A stretch of 20,512 bases of DNA from Acidimicrobiales bacterium (GTDB lineage: Bacteria; Actinomycetota; Acidimicrobiia; Acidimicrobiales; Poriferisodalaceae). The notes beneath the pieces are model-generated. The model worked only from the letters and a program-made list of their open reading frames with translations, was not told where the DNA came from and made no database searches. The translations under genes were made by a program, and so were the position numbers. The stretch is from contig JASMKJ010000281.1 of assembly GCA_030749275.1 (NCBI GenBank), forward strand, positions 1-20,512, in the 5' to 3' direction. Shown here in pieces: positions 1-8,531 of this stretch; position 1 is the first letter of the stretch; every line of letters begins with the position of its first letter.

Positions 1-160
1 AACCGTCTTCTTTGATGGTCGTCAATTTGATTAGCCATGTGCTGTCAGGGGAGGCGAGGAATTCCTCGACTTCGGTGGAGTGCATTCCCCCGGCCACACC
101 TTCCTCGTAGAAGTGGTCCTGGCTGAATTCGTCTGACGGAGATCCGTCTGAGTTCGTCAT
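1..160 (-). CDS. Pyridoxamine 5'-phosphate oxidase-like FMN-binding protein, N-terminal part (runs off window)
   Basis: An open frame starts at the ATG at 160-158 and runs through position 1, giving 53 residues without a stop. A good ribosome binding site (AAGGAGAAG) lies about 6 bases before the ATG. The visible part ends in a segment of the form GGM..EVEEFLA....WLIKLTTIKEDG. This matches the first helix and strand of the FMN-binding split-barrel (pyridoxamine oxidase-like) family. It also resembles the start of the complete gene at 18851, which has GGM..ERAERFLSG...RVACIDDDG at the same place. The flavin-binding strands and C-terminus lie outside the window, so the cofactor (FMN or F420) and substrate cannot be judged. 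It is transcribed divergently from the fumarylacetoacetase-family operon. Family assignment is moderately sure because only a short piece is visible. Confidence 0.65.
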   Translation of the reverse strand, partial: MTNSDGSPSDEFSQDHFYEEGVAGGMHSTEVEEFLASPDSTWLIKLTTIKEDG

Positions 161-227
161 CGACCACTTCTCCTTCTTCTGGGTTGTAGAACGGTGGTTA
201 GCGTTCAACGTGGAACAGTCTTGCGTA

Positions 228-239
228 ATGCTATAAACT
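228..239 (+). promoter_or_regulatory. Extended -10 promoter-like motif shared with position 10188
   Basis: The sequence ATGCTATAAACT contains TGn followed by TATAAA, an extended -10 element. The identical 12-mer stands at 10188-10199 upstream of the ABC transporter operon. No convincing -35 hexamer is seen at 16-18 bp. CTAT (231-234) and ATAG (245-248) form a small inverted repeat over it. It lies about 155 bp before the start at 395, so the leader would be long. Confidence 0.4.
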
Positions 240-394
240 TTTCAATAGTCCACGGGGTGGATATCTCACCCAAGTCTGGATTTACGTGTCAAAAGAACTA
301 GCGACGTCTTCCCACTTGATTGTGGAAATCGATCATCGAAGGGCGGGTGGGCCCCGAGGCCCGACAAGAGCATCTGTAAAGGAAATAGGAATCA

Positions 395-1228
395 ATGAGA
401 TTTGGAGCTCGCCAAGGACGATCTTGCCTAATCGGTGGGGGTTGTTATCTAGATGTGCAAGATGCGTCGGCGGGGGAGTTCAGCGAAGACCCAATGGAGA
501 TTCTTGAGCGCTGGTCACCGTTTAGAGAATGGGCACGCCGCCAGGATCTGGCAGAAGGCCTTCCTTATCACGACCGTGAGCTCACATGTCCAGTGCCGAC
601 CCCAGGTCAGATCTTTGCGATAGGGCTTAACTATCGTGACCATGCAGTGGAGTCCTCTATGGAGATTCCTGATAATCCCATGGTCTTCACGAAATATCCG
701 TCCTCTCTGACAGGACCGAGGGACGACATACTTCTGGTTCCTGGCAGTTGCGATTGGGAAGTGGAGTTGGTTGCAGTAATCGGGGAGCGGGCACGTAATG
801 TCAGCGAAGACGATGCTCCGCGAGTGATAGCGGGACTAACTGTTGGACAAGACGTGAGTGAGCGCGAACTTCAGCTCCAAGGTACAAATCCGCAGTTCAA
901 CCTTGGAAAATCACACCGGACGTTTGCACCGTTAGGGCCCTGCGTGGTGACTCTCGATGAGTTTGACAATCCATGGGATCTAGGCATTCGGTGCGAACTC
1001 AACAATGTCGTTGTGCAGGAGGCGAGGACGTCACAGTTGCTGAATGGAGTCCCCGCCCTGGTTAGTTACCTATCCGGCGTTTGCGAGCTGCGGCCTGGAG
1101 ATCTGGTCTTCACCGGGACCCCTTCCGGGGTAGGACTTGGCCGGACACCCCCCGAATACCTGGATGCAGGTGATGTACTGGTTTCGACGATCGATGGAAT
1201 CGGCTCGCTGGTAAATCAATGCGTATGA
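395..1228 (+). CDS. Fumarylacetoacetate hydrolase (FAH) family protein
   Basis: This 277-residue protein is a complete FAH-family member. The family uses a divalent metal to cleave or hydrate beta-diketo acids in sugar-acid and aromatic-acid breakdown. The FAH fold begins near residue 72 (IFAIGLNYRDHA), followed by SLTGPRD (104-110). The acidic metal-ligand segment DWEVELVAVIG (120-130) supplies E122 and E124, and D153 in GQDVSERE fits the third ligand. LGKSHRTFAPLGP (170-182) and FTGTPSGVGLG (239-249) are the usual substrate-loop and C-terminal signatures. The first 70 residues match the short N-terminal domain of 2-hydroxyhepta-2,4-diene-1,7-dioate isomerase-like members. The start is supported by AAAGGAAATAGGA just upstream. 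Its stop overlaps the start of the next gene (ATGA), so it heads a three-gene operon. Substrate unknown: 2,4-diketo-3-deoxy sugar acids or homoprotocatechuate-type intermediates are both possible. Confidence 0.9.
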   Translation: MRFGARQGRSCLIGGGCYLDVQDASAGEFSEDPMEILERWSPFREWARRQDLAEGLPYHDRELTCPVPTPGQIFAIGLNYRDHAVESSMEIPDNPMVFTKYPSSLTGPRDDILLVPGSCDWEVELVAVIGERARNVSEDDAPRVIAGLTVGQDVSERELQLQGTNPQFNLGKSHRTFAPLGPCVVTLDEFDNPWDLGIRCELNNVVVQEARTSQLLNGVPALVSYLSGVCELRPGDLVFTGTPSGVGLGRTPPEYLDAGDVLVSTIDGIGSLVNQCV

Positions 1229-2181
1229 GCGGGGATACCTATCTGGTTACTGGGGCGATGGGATGCCTTGGAGCTTGGGTAATCCGTCTTCTTCTTGAAG
1301 ATGGGTGCGAAGTTGTGGCCTTTGATATCAGCGAGGACGATCGTCGCCACCAGCTCATCATTGGTTCTGAAGACCGAAGGCAGATCAGGTACGTCAAGGG
1401 AGATCTCACCGATTCGGACCAGGTGATGTCAGCTGTAGAAGGCGTATCTCGAATCATCCATCTCGGCGCCCTACAGGTCCCATTCTGTCGAGCGGATCGA
1501 CCGATGGGCGCCGCCGTGAACGTTGTTGGAACCGTAAATATTTTCGAGGCGGCTCTCCGCCACTCCATCGAACATCTCGTCTACGCAAGCAGCGTTGCGG
1601 TATTCGGCAATGCAGAAGACTATGAAGTGAGCACTATCGAGCCTGGAGAGCGACGGTTGCCGACGACGCTCTATGGAATCTGGAAGTGCGCAAACGAATC
1701 AACCGCTCGGATATACGAGGCCGACTACGGGCTTCCGAGCGTCGGTTTGATACCCCATACGATCTATGGCCCTGGAAGAGACCAAGGCCTTACCTCGCAG
1801 CCCACCTCAGCGGTACTGGCAGCCGTGAGGGAGCGAGCCTTCCATATTGAATATGGCGGGTCCTTGGCACTCCAGTTCGCACCCGATGCCGCCCGGGACT
1901 TCATTCAGTCATCCCGACTTGAGCCGCAAGGTTCCGAGGTCCATGGACTCGGTGGAACCGTGGCATCGATCGCGGAATTTGTCGAGGGAATCAAGCAGGT
2001 CACGGACTTCACCGAGATCACGCACGGAGAGGATCGCCTGCCATTCCCGGAGGCGGTCGATAGTGCTTCACTCGAAACGCGATTAGGGGCGCTCTCCTAC
2101 ACGCCACTTCTTGAGAGCATCGATCGCTCCGTCCAGTGGTTTGAAGAAGCGAATCTGACCGGCCTGCCATTACCCGAGTGA
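1225..2181 (+). CDS. NAD(P)-dependent epimerase/dehydratase family protein (extended SDR)
   Basis: This 318-residue extended short-chain dehydrogenase has the nucleotide-binding motif TGAMGCLG at residues 9-16. An acidic residue (D) at the end of the second strand in VVAFDIS suggests NAD. The GDLTD segment, a Ser in VYASSVAVFG (about 122) and the active-site pair Y150/K154 in LYGIWK follow. IPHTIYGPGRDQG is the usual substrate-domain entry of the family. The family acts on nucleotide sugars, sugar acids or steroid-like hydroxyls, and the sequence does not decide which. The ATG at 1225 is preferred because its ATGA overlaps the preceding TGA, a classic coupling. An ATG two codons earlier (1219) is the alternative. 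The C-terminal domain is short but continuous. Confidence 0.85.
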   Translation: MSGDTYLVTGAMGCLGAWVIRLLLEDGCEVVAFDISEDDRRHQLIIGSEDRRQIRYVKGDLTDSDQVMSAVEGVSRIIHLGALQVPFCRADRPMGAAVNVVGTVNIFEAALRHSIEHLVYASSVAVFGNAEDYEVSTIEPGERRLPTTLYGIWKCANESTARIYEADYGLPSVGLIPHTIYGPGRDQGLTSQPTSAVLAAVRERAFHIEYGGSLALQFAPDAARDFIQSSRLEPQGSEVHGLGGTVASIAEFVEGIKQVTDFTEITHGEDRLPFPEAVDSASLETRLGALSYTPLLESIDRSVQWFEEANLTGLPLPE

Positions 2182-2227
2182 GAGGCAAGCCGGGGTGGAG
2201 CGGGGTACGTGATGAAAGGGAAAGAGG

Positions 2228-2950
2228 ATGACTGAACCAAATCGTTCAGCGCTGGTAACCGGCGCCGGCCAGGGAATAGGGCTTGAGTGCGCTAATCGAC
2301 TTCGACAGGATGGCCTCAGGGTTGTAGCTACCGACGTCAATGCCGAGAGAGGGGTTTCCATCTCAGCAAGCGACTCCGAGCAGGAAGTTCTGCGACTCGA
2401 CGTGACCGACCTGGATGCGGTGATCGCGTTGGTATCAGAAACCGGTCCGTTCGACGTGCTCGTAAACAGCGCTGGGATTGTGGGACCGAACACTTTCCTA
2501 TGGGAAGTGGACCCTGATGACTGGAAACAGACCATCGATGTGAACCTAACGGGTACCTTCAATACTGTTCGAACGGTTGTGCCATATATGCGCGAGGCCG
2601 GTTGGGGTCGAATAGTAAATATTGCGAGTATCGCCGGTAAAGAGGGAAATCCTAAACTCTCCGCCTACTCGGCATCGAAGGCCGCAGTAATTGGTCTCAC
2701 AAAATCTGTTGGCAAAGAGTTGGCCACAGAGAACGTTCTGGTGAATGCAATAGCACCAGCGGTCATTGCCACGCCAATGAATGAAAATACGGCTCCGGAA
2801 GTTCTTGACTACATGTTGTCGAAGATCCCGATGGGCCGGATCGGTGAAGTGGGAGAAGTGGCTGAACTGGTGTCCTGGTTGTCTTCAGACCGTTGCAGCT
2901 TCTCCACTGCCTCAGTCTATGACATCTCAGGTGGGCGAGCGACCTATTAG
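2228..2950 (+). CDS. SDR family oxidoreductase (3-ketoacyl reductase-like)
   Basis: This 240-residue classical short-chain dehydrogenase/reductase is an NAD(P)H-dependent alcohol/ketone oxidoreductase, normally a cytosolic tetramer. Visible motifs are TGAGQGIG (11-18), LDVTD (58-62), NSAG (80-83), DVNLTG (104-109), catalytic S134 in NIASIAG, Y147 and K151 in YSASK, and PAVIATPM after the sixth strand. The acidic residue in ATDVN suggests an NAD preference. A purine-rich GGGAAAGAGG stretch precedes the ATG at 2228. It sits 46 bp behind the epimerase-like gene and is probably in the same transcript. With the FAH-family hydrolase this order resembles dehydrogenase-plus-diketo-acid-hydrolase routes for deoxy sugar acids, but no dehydratase or aldolase accompanies it. 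The exact substrate is not determinable. Confidence 0.88.
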   Translation: MTEPNRSALVTGAGQGIGLECANRLRQDGLRVVATDVNAERGVSISASDSEQEVLRLDVTDLDAVIALVSETGPFDVLVNSAGIVGPNTFLWEVDPDDWKQTIDVNLTGTFNTVRTVVPYMREAGWGRIVNIASIAGKEGNPKLSAYSASKAAVIGLTKSVGKELATENVLVNAIAPAVIATPMNENTAPEVLDYMLSKIPMGRIGEVGEVAELVSWLSSDRCSFSTASVYDISGGRATY

Positions 2951-2975
2951 ATGCCATTTGAGGAAACAGGAACTC

Positions 2976-2991
2976 TTCATATCAATATGAA
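2976..2991. repeat. Short perfect palindrome in the convergent gap
   Basis: Two 7-base arms, TTCATAT and ATATGAA, are separated by CA. It lies between the SDR stop (2950) and the end of the dimethylformamidase-like pseudogene (3035). It is followed by a weaker GTTCCA/TGGAAC pair. No T-tract follows, so a classic intrinsic terminator is not evident. It may be a weak bidirectional stop or a protein site. Confidence 0.35.
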
Positions 2992-3034
2992 CGGTTCCAT
3001 CGGGGCCCAACTGAGGGTGGAACTCCGCTAGAAC

Positions 3035-5206
3035 TCAGACGTCGAGTTCGTTCGGAAGCGGTGCGGCACCTCTGCGAACAAATTCGTTGAGGACGTTAGT
3101 GCTTATTTGCGCAACATTATTCTTGTAGTCATTGTGCGAGAGCGAGCCGGTCCAAGTGATTGACCCAACGCCGAAGACCGACCCTGGCCCGCGGTCGAGG
3201 TAGACCATGTCTGCTCGAACGAGCGGGTCGGCGTGGCCACGACCGACACCGTGCTCCATTGCTCTGAAGAAAGAGGAGGAGACCTCGACGGTCGATGCCA
3301 GGAGAAGTGTGCCGGACGGAGTCCCCTCTGTTCTGTCGATGCGGTCGAACTCGAATCCGCCGGCACCGCCAAGGTTGAGGCCAAAGTCGCCGATTGTCTC
3401 CTCGTAGGGGATTCCGTCGAACACAAATTCGACTAGTGGATCTAGTGAGTCCGGCAATCGTCGAAAACCGGGTGCTCTGCCAAATCCCTGTCCGGCAATC
3501 CCGAGCCCGACAAGTCTGTTTGATGAGCGTCCATGAAGACTCCAGGTCCCTCCAAGGCGTCCAGTGCTGCTGTGTTCCAGTTCACCGTGCTCCGCCTGGT
3601 TGGTGGCGGTTCCACCGCGTCTACGGACCTCTATCAAACGGGGCCGCTCGGGATCTATCGAGGTGGGCCAGTAAGGACCGTTTCCAGCCATGTACTGAAG
3701 GTTCCGCCCGCTTCGAGATATATCTCGAGAGCATCCAACATCTCTGTTGTCCAATACTCATGGTGGCCAGCGCAGATTACGGCTGAATATGGGATGAGAG
3801 CATCAGATCCATGCTCGTGGAGGTGTTCGTCGCCCATGACCTCGTACTAGATTCCGAGGTGTTCAAGCCAGTGGATCACGTAGAGGTCAGCCATTACAAG
3901 GTGCGTCGCGTTCTCCGCTATCCCAGGCAGGGAGGGATCCATTTGCGGAACGGAGCCGCCACCAGTTTTCTCTGATTCAAAGTAGGCGTCTGGCCAAGTG
4001 GATGAAGTCGGCTTTCTCTGAGATGCGTAGTAGTTGGGCGAGCCGTCGGAATGGCTGTCGTAGAGCGAGAGCCCGATGTGGTGTCTTTCTCCTGAGTCGA
4101 AGTTGGCGTAGGCAAGCCAAGTGAGGGTGGGAACGACAAAGAGCACTGGACTGCTCGATTGTGGGGAGGGTCCGACGACCACGGAGAGCGCGACCTCCTC
4201 TTCTTCAGTCGAGAGCCGTACGGCATAGATCCCGCTTCGTGCATCTGGTGGCACAGACAAAGTGAAGGTGGGGAGCCATTTGGCATCAGCAAGGTCATCG
4301 TCGTGAAGATGGACTGCGTCGTAGAGACGAGGCGCGGATCCAATAGTTGTATCTGTTCCCTGCCACTCGGGCCCCGTAACCGCTCGAGCAGCACCGTTGT
4401 GGATTTGCCCGTGCCTGCCGTGACCTGAAATGTCCACAACTCGTGTGCCAGTGGTCAGACGTGCAAGATCTCAGGCCCCCTCACACCGACCACCGTCAGG
4501 CTCGGCCCTTTGTTTGAGGTCACTGAGGTCACTGTCGTCGAGGAGGCCTTCAAAGATCCTGATTCCACCAATCTTTCCGCTAAAGGAGTTCTGGACAGTT
4601 TCGTTCTCGAGCGAGGCACCCAGCAGGAGCGTGTCGGAGTCTCGGGGTATGCCGTTCCACCCTGCCTGGGTTCGCTCAACTGAGAACACGGAGGTTCCGC
4701 GTTCCGTGCAAGAGACGCCCAGCTCACCAGTCGGGGCATCAGCGCTGATACCTACGAAATACCAGCGCCTCCTGTGAATGGGAGTCGGAGTTGTCAGAAC
4801 GGCTGTTGCCCCAGATTCCCTGACGGTGGCCTCGATATGTGAATCGGATCGGATTGCGAGGCGGAGGACCTCGGTTCCTTGATGGCTGAGGGAAGCCAGA
4901 GTCTGTTCATCCGGTGAAACTCCGGCCCAATAAACCCAGAACGCCAGGGTGGGCGATTGGAGGCCGTTGGGATTCAAGGGCAGTTCGAGCCAAGAGCCTG
5001 GTTAGAAGAGGCTGTTGTCCACCCGTTTGGACACCTATTCCGGGCCAGAGTGCGTCTTCTTCGACGGCTCCTGGACCCTCTGGGTTGGGGTCACCATGTA
5101 TTAGCCGGACAACTCGGGCGTTCACGTGAGATGCATCAGTACTGACCATGGCATCGACCCTGTCTCCGGGGGAGATGCAGGTAGCCCCCAGATATGCGGC
5201 CAACAT
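3035..5206 (-). pseudogene. N,N-dimethylformamidase large (beta) subunit-like gene, disrupted by two frameshifts and two stops
   Basis: Four consecutive minus-strand segments read as one protein of about 720 residues, the usual size of the dimethylformamidase large-subunit family (amide C-N hydrolysis at a mononuclear iron site). Order: an N-terminal piece with VVRLIHGDPNPEGPG (start 5206); a LamG-like region (about 4990-4475); a segment with NGAARAVTGPEW, HLHDDDLADAKW and NYYAS; then CAGHHEYWTTEMLDALE. This last piece keeps the His-x-Glu of the family's iron-site motif. The C-terminus has AGNGPYW, DPERP, IEVRR, GDFGLNLGGAGGFEFDR and SLSHNDYKNN. Lesions: a one-base loss near 4998-5006; TGA at 4471-4473 where a Trp is expected (GA-stop-DLARL); TAG at 3847-3849 in HLGI-stop-YEVMGDEHLH; a second one-base loss near 3698-3704. 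The two stops are exactly in frame with both flanks. The neighbouring genes are intact, which favours real decay over poor sequence, but sequencing error is not excluded. Confidence 0.85.
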
Positions 5207-5280
5207 CTCAGACGTTACGAGTACTCAGCATCCGCTGGATAGCGACTGTTTCGGCATAGATCGACTGAACGAATGAAACG

Positions 5281-6066
5281 TCAGTCGTAGGGGATTTCAT
5301 AGATATCGGCTGTATGGCCACCGTCCACGACGAGGTCATGACCAGTGATGTAGGAGGCCTCGTCGGAAGCCAAAAATAGGAAGGCACTGGCTATGTCATC
5401 GGTGGCAGCGAGACGGTTCAGTGGAACTTCGGGAAATCCATGTTCGCGCCATTTGGCCATTAATTCTTCGCCAACAATGTCGGTGCTTTGTTGCGTATCC
5501 GCTGGCCCTGGGCTCACAGAGTTCACCCGCACCCCCGAGCGTGCTAGTTCTACGGCCATTGACTTCATCAACGCTCGGTCGCCGGCTTTGGTGACGCAAT
5601 AAGAAGTGAAACCCAACGAATGTCCCTGGGCGTCAATCGAAGCATTAAATAGAATGACACCCGACCTACGTTCCACCATGGAGCGGGCTGCTCCTTGTGC
5701 TAGCAGAAAATACGCGGTGAGGTTGACGGCCAAATGGCGAGTCCAGGATTCCAAACTGATTTCCAGGACGTGCTCTTCCGCCCAATGCGCTGCATTGCAC
5801 ACGAGTACGTCCAGGTGCTGCCCGTCAGCGAGGGCTTGCGTCATTGCGGCGGTGCAAGCCTCCCCGTCGGCCAGATCGAAACATATGGGAATCGCTTCTG
5901 CTCCTCGTGACCTGACTGCTTCTGCAGCCACATCAAGGCGATCCTGCAGTCGGTCCACCATGTAGACGGTTGAGGCCCCTTCCTCGGCGAATCTTTCGGA
6001 TGTACGGCGTCCGAAACCGCTTCCTGCGCCTGTAATGAACACTCGCTTCCCGTCGAATCGACCCAT
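5281..6066 (-). CDS. SDR family oxidoreductase
   Basis: This 261-residue classical short-chain dehydrogenase has the cofactor motif TGAGSGFG (12-19) and VDRLQDR after the second strand. The latter has an Asp favouring NAD(H) and a following Arg. CNAAH (90-94) replaces the usual NNAG. VNLTAYFL follows, with catalytic S143 in NASIDAQG, Y156 and K160 in YCVTK, and PGPADT (186-191). YITGHDLVVDGG (239-250) is the standard C-terminal signature. The start at 6066 has AAGGAG about 10 bases upstream. It is on the same strand as, and 74 bp ahead of, the dimethylformamidase-like pseudogene, so the two may once have been co-transcribed. It is clearly a different subtype from the SDR at 2228. Substrate unknown. 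Confidence 0.9.
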   Translation of the reverse strand: MGRFDGKRVFITGAGSGFGRRTSERFAEEGASTVYMVDRLQDRLDVAAEAVRSRGAEAIPICFDLADGEACTAAMTQALADGQHLDVLVCNAAHWAEEHVLEISLESWTRHLAVNLTAYFLLAQGAARSMVERRSGVILFNASIDAQGHSLGFTSYCVTKAGDRALMKSMAVELARSGVRVNSVSPGPADTQQSTDIVGEELMAKWREHGFPEVPLNRLAATDDIASAFLFLASDEASYITGHDLVVDGGHTADIYEIPYD

Positions 6067-6213
6067 GCCGCTTCACTCCTTCTTCCCTACTCGTCACGTG
6101 CTAGCAAGTTTGACAATAAAGAGCAAGTGTGATGGGCGATCAGTGCAGAACGAGGTCAATAATGAAGAGGAGAAGGGCGGAGACGGATAGGGGTTCGTTG
6201 AAGTCTGTGTCCG

Positions 6214-6780
6214 GTGATCGTGATCGATGGGTGTGGATCTCATGTTCGGCGGTTCCTCGGGTCAGGACCAGGCAGTCATGGAGCTAGGTGCCATGAAACT
6301 GTTGAGCGAGGCAGCGGCGGCTATTGCGGAGCAAGGCTTAGCGTCTGTGCACTTGGGTGGTGTTTCAAATTGAACGCTGAAGAGGAACTTGACCCTGGGC
6401 GTAGGCGACTCCTGACGGGGAAGTTCCTAACGGATCGAGTTGAGCCTTCGGCAGAATTCGGTGTTTCGATCCTGGAGTGTGCAGTCAGGGAGGCCGACGA
6501 AGACGGTGTGCTGTGGATCGACTATGCGTTGGCGAATCGCGGTTCGGAGAGGACGAACGTCTTCGTTTATCTACGTAAGGAACAGCCGAAACGGTCGGTG
6601 AAAGTCCTCCACCTCGACCCAGACGAGGTTTTTAGGGGCTCCTGCAGGGAGTTGGGGAAGAAACAGGCTGAAGAGATGTTTCTTGAGGTTGAGGCCACCT
6701 CTGGGGCAAACAGCCAGAGAGAAGTGTTGAAGGTCCACAAGGCAACCCCGGTGAGGTCACCGAGGGAGGAGGAAACATGA
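6214..6780 (+). CDS. Unrecognised small protein coupled to the CocE-like hydrolase; true 5' end uncertain
   Basis: The frame opens at GTG 6214 and gives 188 residues ending in an ATGA overlap with the next gene, so it is probably translated with it. I recognise no family. From about residue 54 (LNAEEELDPGRRRLL) onward the protein looks normal: mixed charge, with strand-like stretches such as VLWIDYALANRG and TNVFVYLRKE, then a basic tail. The first 50 residues (many Gly, Cys, Arg, His) look like an out-of-frame reading. Over the same DNA a different frame, ATG 6227 to TGA 6373, gives a more protein-like 48-residue peptide (MELGAMKLLSEAAAAIAEQG and so on). That TGA overlaps a TTG (6370) in the longer frame as TTGA. 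Either there are two coupled small genes, 6227-6373 and 6370-6780, or one gene with a frameshift near 6370. No signal peptide or membrane segment is seen. Confidence 0.5.
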   Translation: MIVIDGCGSHVRRFLGSGPGSHGARCHETVERGSGGYCGARLSVCALGWCFKLNAEEELDPGRRRLLTGKFLTDRVEPSAEFGVSILECAVREADEDGVLWIDYALANRGSERTNVFVYLRKEQPKRSVKVLHLDPDEVFRGSCRELGKKQAEEMFLEVEATSGANSQREVLKVHKATPVRSPREEET

Positions 6781-8498
6781 GTTACGAGGTCCTGACTGGG
6801 ATGGGTGGCGCGACGGTAGAGCGGGATGTTTTCGCCACCATGCGCGATGGAACAGTTCTCTTGGCGGACGTATACCGCCCCAAAGAGGAGGGGCCTCATC
6901 CCGTCCTTTTGAGTCGCCATCCCTACGACAAGCAGGCTGCATTGTCGAACTTCGGCTATGCGCATCCTGCCTGGTATACCCAAAGGGGCTACTTGGTTGT
7001 TGTCCAGGATTGCCGTGGGCGCTACCTCTCCGACGGGGACTTCACCCCGTTCCTCAATGAGGCTGAGGACGGTTACGACACTGTCGAATGGGCAGCTCGC
7101 TTGCCGGGGGCGAACGGTCGGGTCGCCATGTATGGATTTTCATATGGCGGGGCTACGACCATGTTGGCGGCAAGGGCGGCTCCTCCCAGTTTGGTCACCA
7201 TTTGCCCCGGGTTTACTGGGTCGCAGTATTACGACGGCTGGACTTACCAGGCAGGGGCCCTCAATCTCGCGTTCGCTGTCTACTGGTCGACTTTGCTCGG
7301 ACTGGATTCTGCAAAGAGGGCTGACGATGCCGAGGGTTACGCCCAGTTGGGAGCGGCGCTGGGGGCCGCGTCCGCTTGGTTTAATTTCCTGCCTATAGCT
7401 GACTATCCAGTCATTGCAGACCACGCTCCGTATTTCCGTGACTGGGTGGAGCATGCTTCCTATGACGAATACTGGAGTCGCTGGAGCATCGATGAGGGGT
7501 ACGACAAGATCAAGGTTCCTGCAATCCACACTGGCGGTTTGTACGACATCTTCCTGAGTGGGACCGTCAAAAACTTTGTTGGCCTCTCAAGCGCTTCAGA
7601 GAGCGTGGAAAGTCAGCCGCAGAAACTGCTCCTCGGACCCTGGACTCACATGCCGTGGGCCCCAGTGGATGTTGTTGGTGGAGAGGTAAGCACTAACGAG
7701 GTCGACGACTGGCAAGTGTCCTGGTTGGATCACCACCTGAAGGGTTCAGACAATGGTGTTCTTGATCATCCAGTGACTGTGTACCTACTGGGGGAAGGCA
7801 TTCGGAACTTCACTGAATGGCCACCAGCAGAGGCACGCTCTGTCGAGTACTTCATGCATTCGCAGGGCAGGGCCAATTCTAAGTTCGGCGATGGCTGGCT
7901 TGATCGAGAGGTCTCCTCGGATGAGCCAGTTGACATCTTCATCTACGATCCGGCTACACCCACGCCCAGTCTCGGCGGGCATTCCTGCTGTTTTGACTCG
8001 GTTACCCCGATGGGTCCGGCAGACCAGAGCATCGCCGAGGTTTCCCGAATGGTTCTTGTGTACACCACGGAGCCCCTGGTTGAGGACATGCTCGTGGTTG
8101 GGGATGCATTCGTCACGCTTTATGCCGCTTCCTCCGCTGTCGACACGGACTTCACAACGCGGCTGTGCGTGGTGGGCCCGGATGGGACCTCGATCAACAT
8201 CCAAGAAGGCATAGTCAGGGCTCGTTATAGGGACTCGCTAGTCGATCCTTCGCCGATCGTCCCCGGTGAGGTTTATAGATATCGGATAGAACTCGGCCCC
8301 GTTGCCACGAGAGTCCCTGCTGGTTCGGCAATAAGGGTTGATGTATCGAGTTCAGATTTCCCTCAGTGGGATCGGAACTTCAATACTGGTGGTCGGATTG
8401 GTTTTGAGGGACCGTTGGCCGCGGTGACTGCGACCCAGACGGTTTTGCATTCTGGGTCCTTCCCGTCGAGCCTCTCCCTGCCGGTGGTTCCAGGGTAG
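6777..8498 (+). CDS. CocE/NonD family hydrolase (X-Pro dipeptidyl-peptidase S15-like / cocaine esterase-like)
   Basis: This 573-residue serine hydrolase has the CocE layout. An alpha/beta-hydrolase domain has a lid insertion (about 1-295), followed by a C-terminal jelly-roll domain (about 310-565). Early strands carry RDVFATMRDGTVLLADVYRP and QDCRGRYLSDGDF (78-89). The nucleophile elbow is GFSYGG with S122. The acid is D257 in GGLYDIF, and the base is H291 in LLLGPWTHMPW. All three triad residues are in their usual contexts. Known members hydrolyse esters (cocaine), alpha-amino acid esters, glutaryl-amides or X-Pro peptides. There is no signal peptide, so it should be cytosolic. The start overlaps the preceding stop (ATGA), with GGGAGGAGG just upstream. 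It converges on the GntR gene across a 33-bp gap. Precise substrate unknown. Confidence 0.92.
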   Translation: MSYEVLTGMGGATVERDVFATMRDGTVLLADVYRPKEEGPHPVLLSRHPYDKQAALSNFGYAHPAWYTQRGYLVVVQDCRGRYLSDGDFTPFLNEAEDGYDTVEWAARLPGANGRVAMYGFSYGGATTMLAARAAPPSLVTICPGFTGSQYYDGWTYQAGALNLAFAVYWSTLLGLDSAKRADDAEGYAQLGAALGAASAWFNFLPIADYPVIADHAPYFRDWVEHASYDEYWSRWSIDEGYDKIKVPAIHTGGLYDIFLSGTVKNFVGLSSASESVESQPQKLLLGPWTHMPWAPVDVVGGEVSTNEVDDWQVSWLDHHLKGSDNGVLDHPVTVYLLGEGIRNFTEWPPAEARSVEYFMHSQGRANSKFGDGWLDREVSSDEPVDIFIYDPATPTPSLGGHSCCFDSVTPMGPADQSIAEVSRMVLVYTTEPLVEDMLVVGDAFVTLYAASSAVDTDFTTRLCVVGPDGTSINIQEGIVRARYRDSLVDPSPIVPGEVYRYRIELGPVATRVPAGSAIRVDVSSSDFPQWDRNFNTGGRIGFEGPLAAVTATQTVLHSGSFPSSLSLPVVPG

Positions 8499-8531
8499 GA
8501 CCTGTGGTACTGAAGGGGAGGACCGGTTGGG

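Noticed and set aside
3394..3850. Plus-strand frames over the dimethylformamidase-like pseudogene
   Set aside because: They are antisense to strongly family-like minus-strand sequence and have no recognisable motif. Long shadows are expected in this composition.
4471..4473. TGA as selenocysteine or other recoding in the dimethylformamidase-like gene
   Set aside because: The aligned position expects Trp, not Cys. No following recoding hairpin was recognised, and the same gene has a TAG and two frameshifts, so decay or error is simpler.
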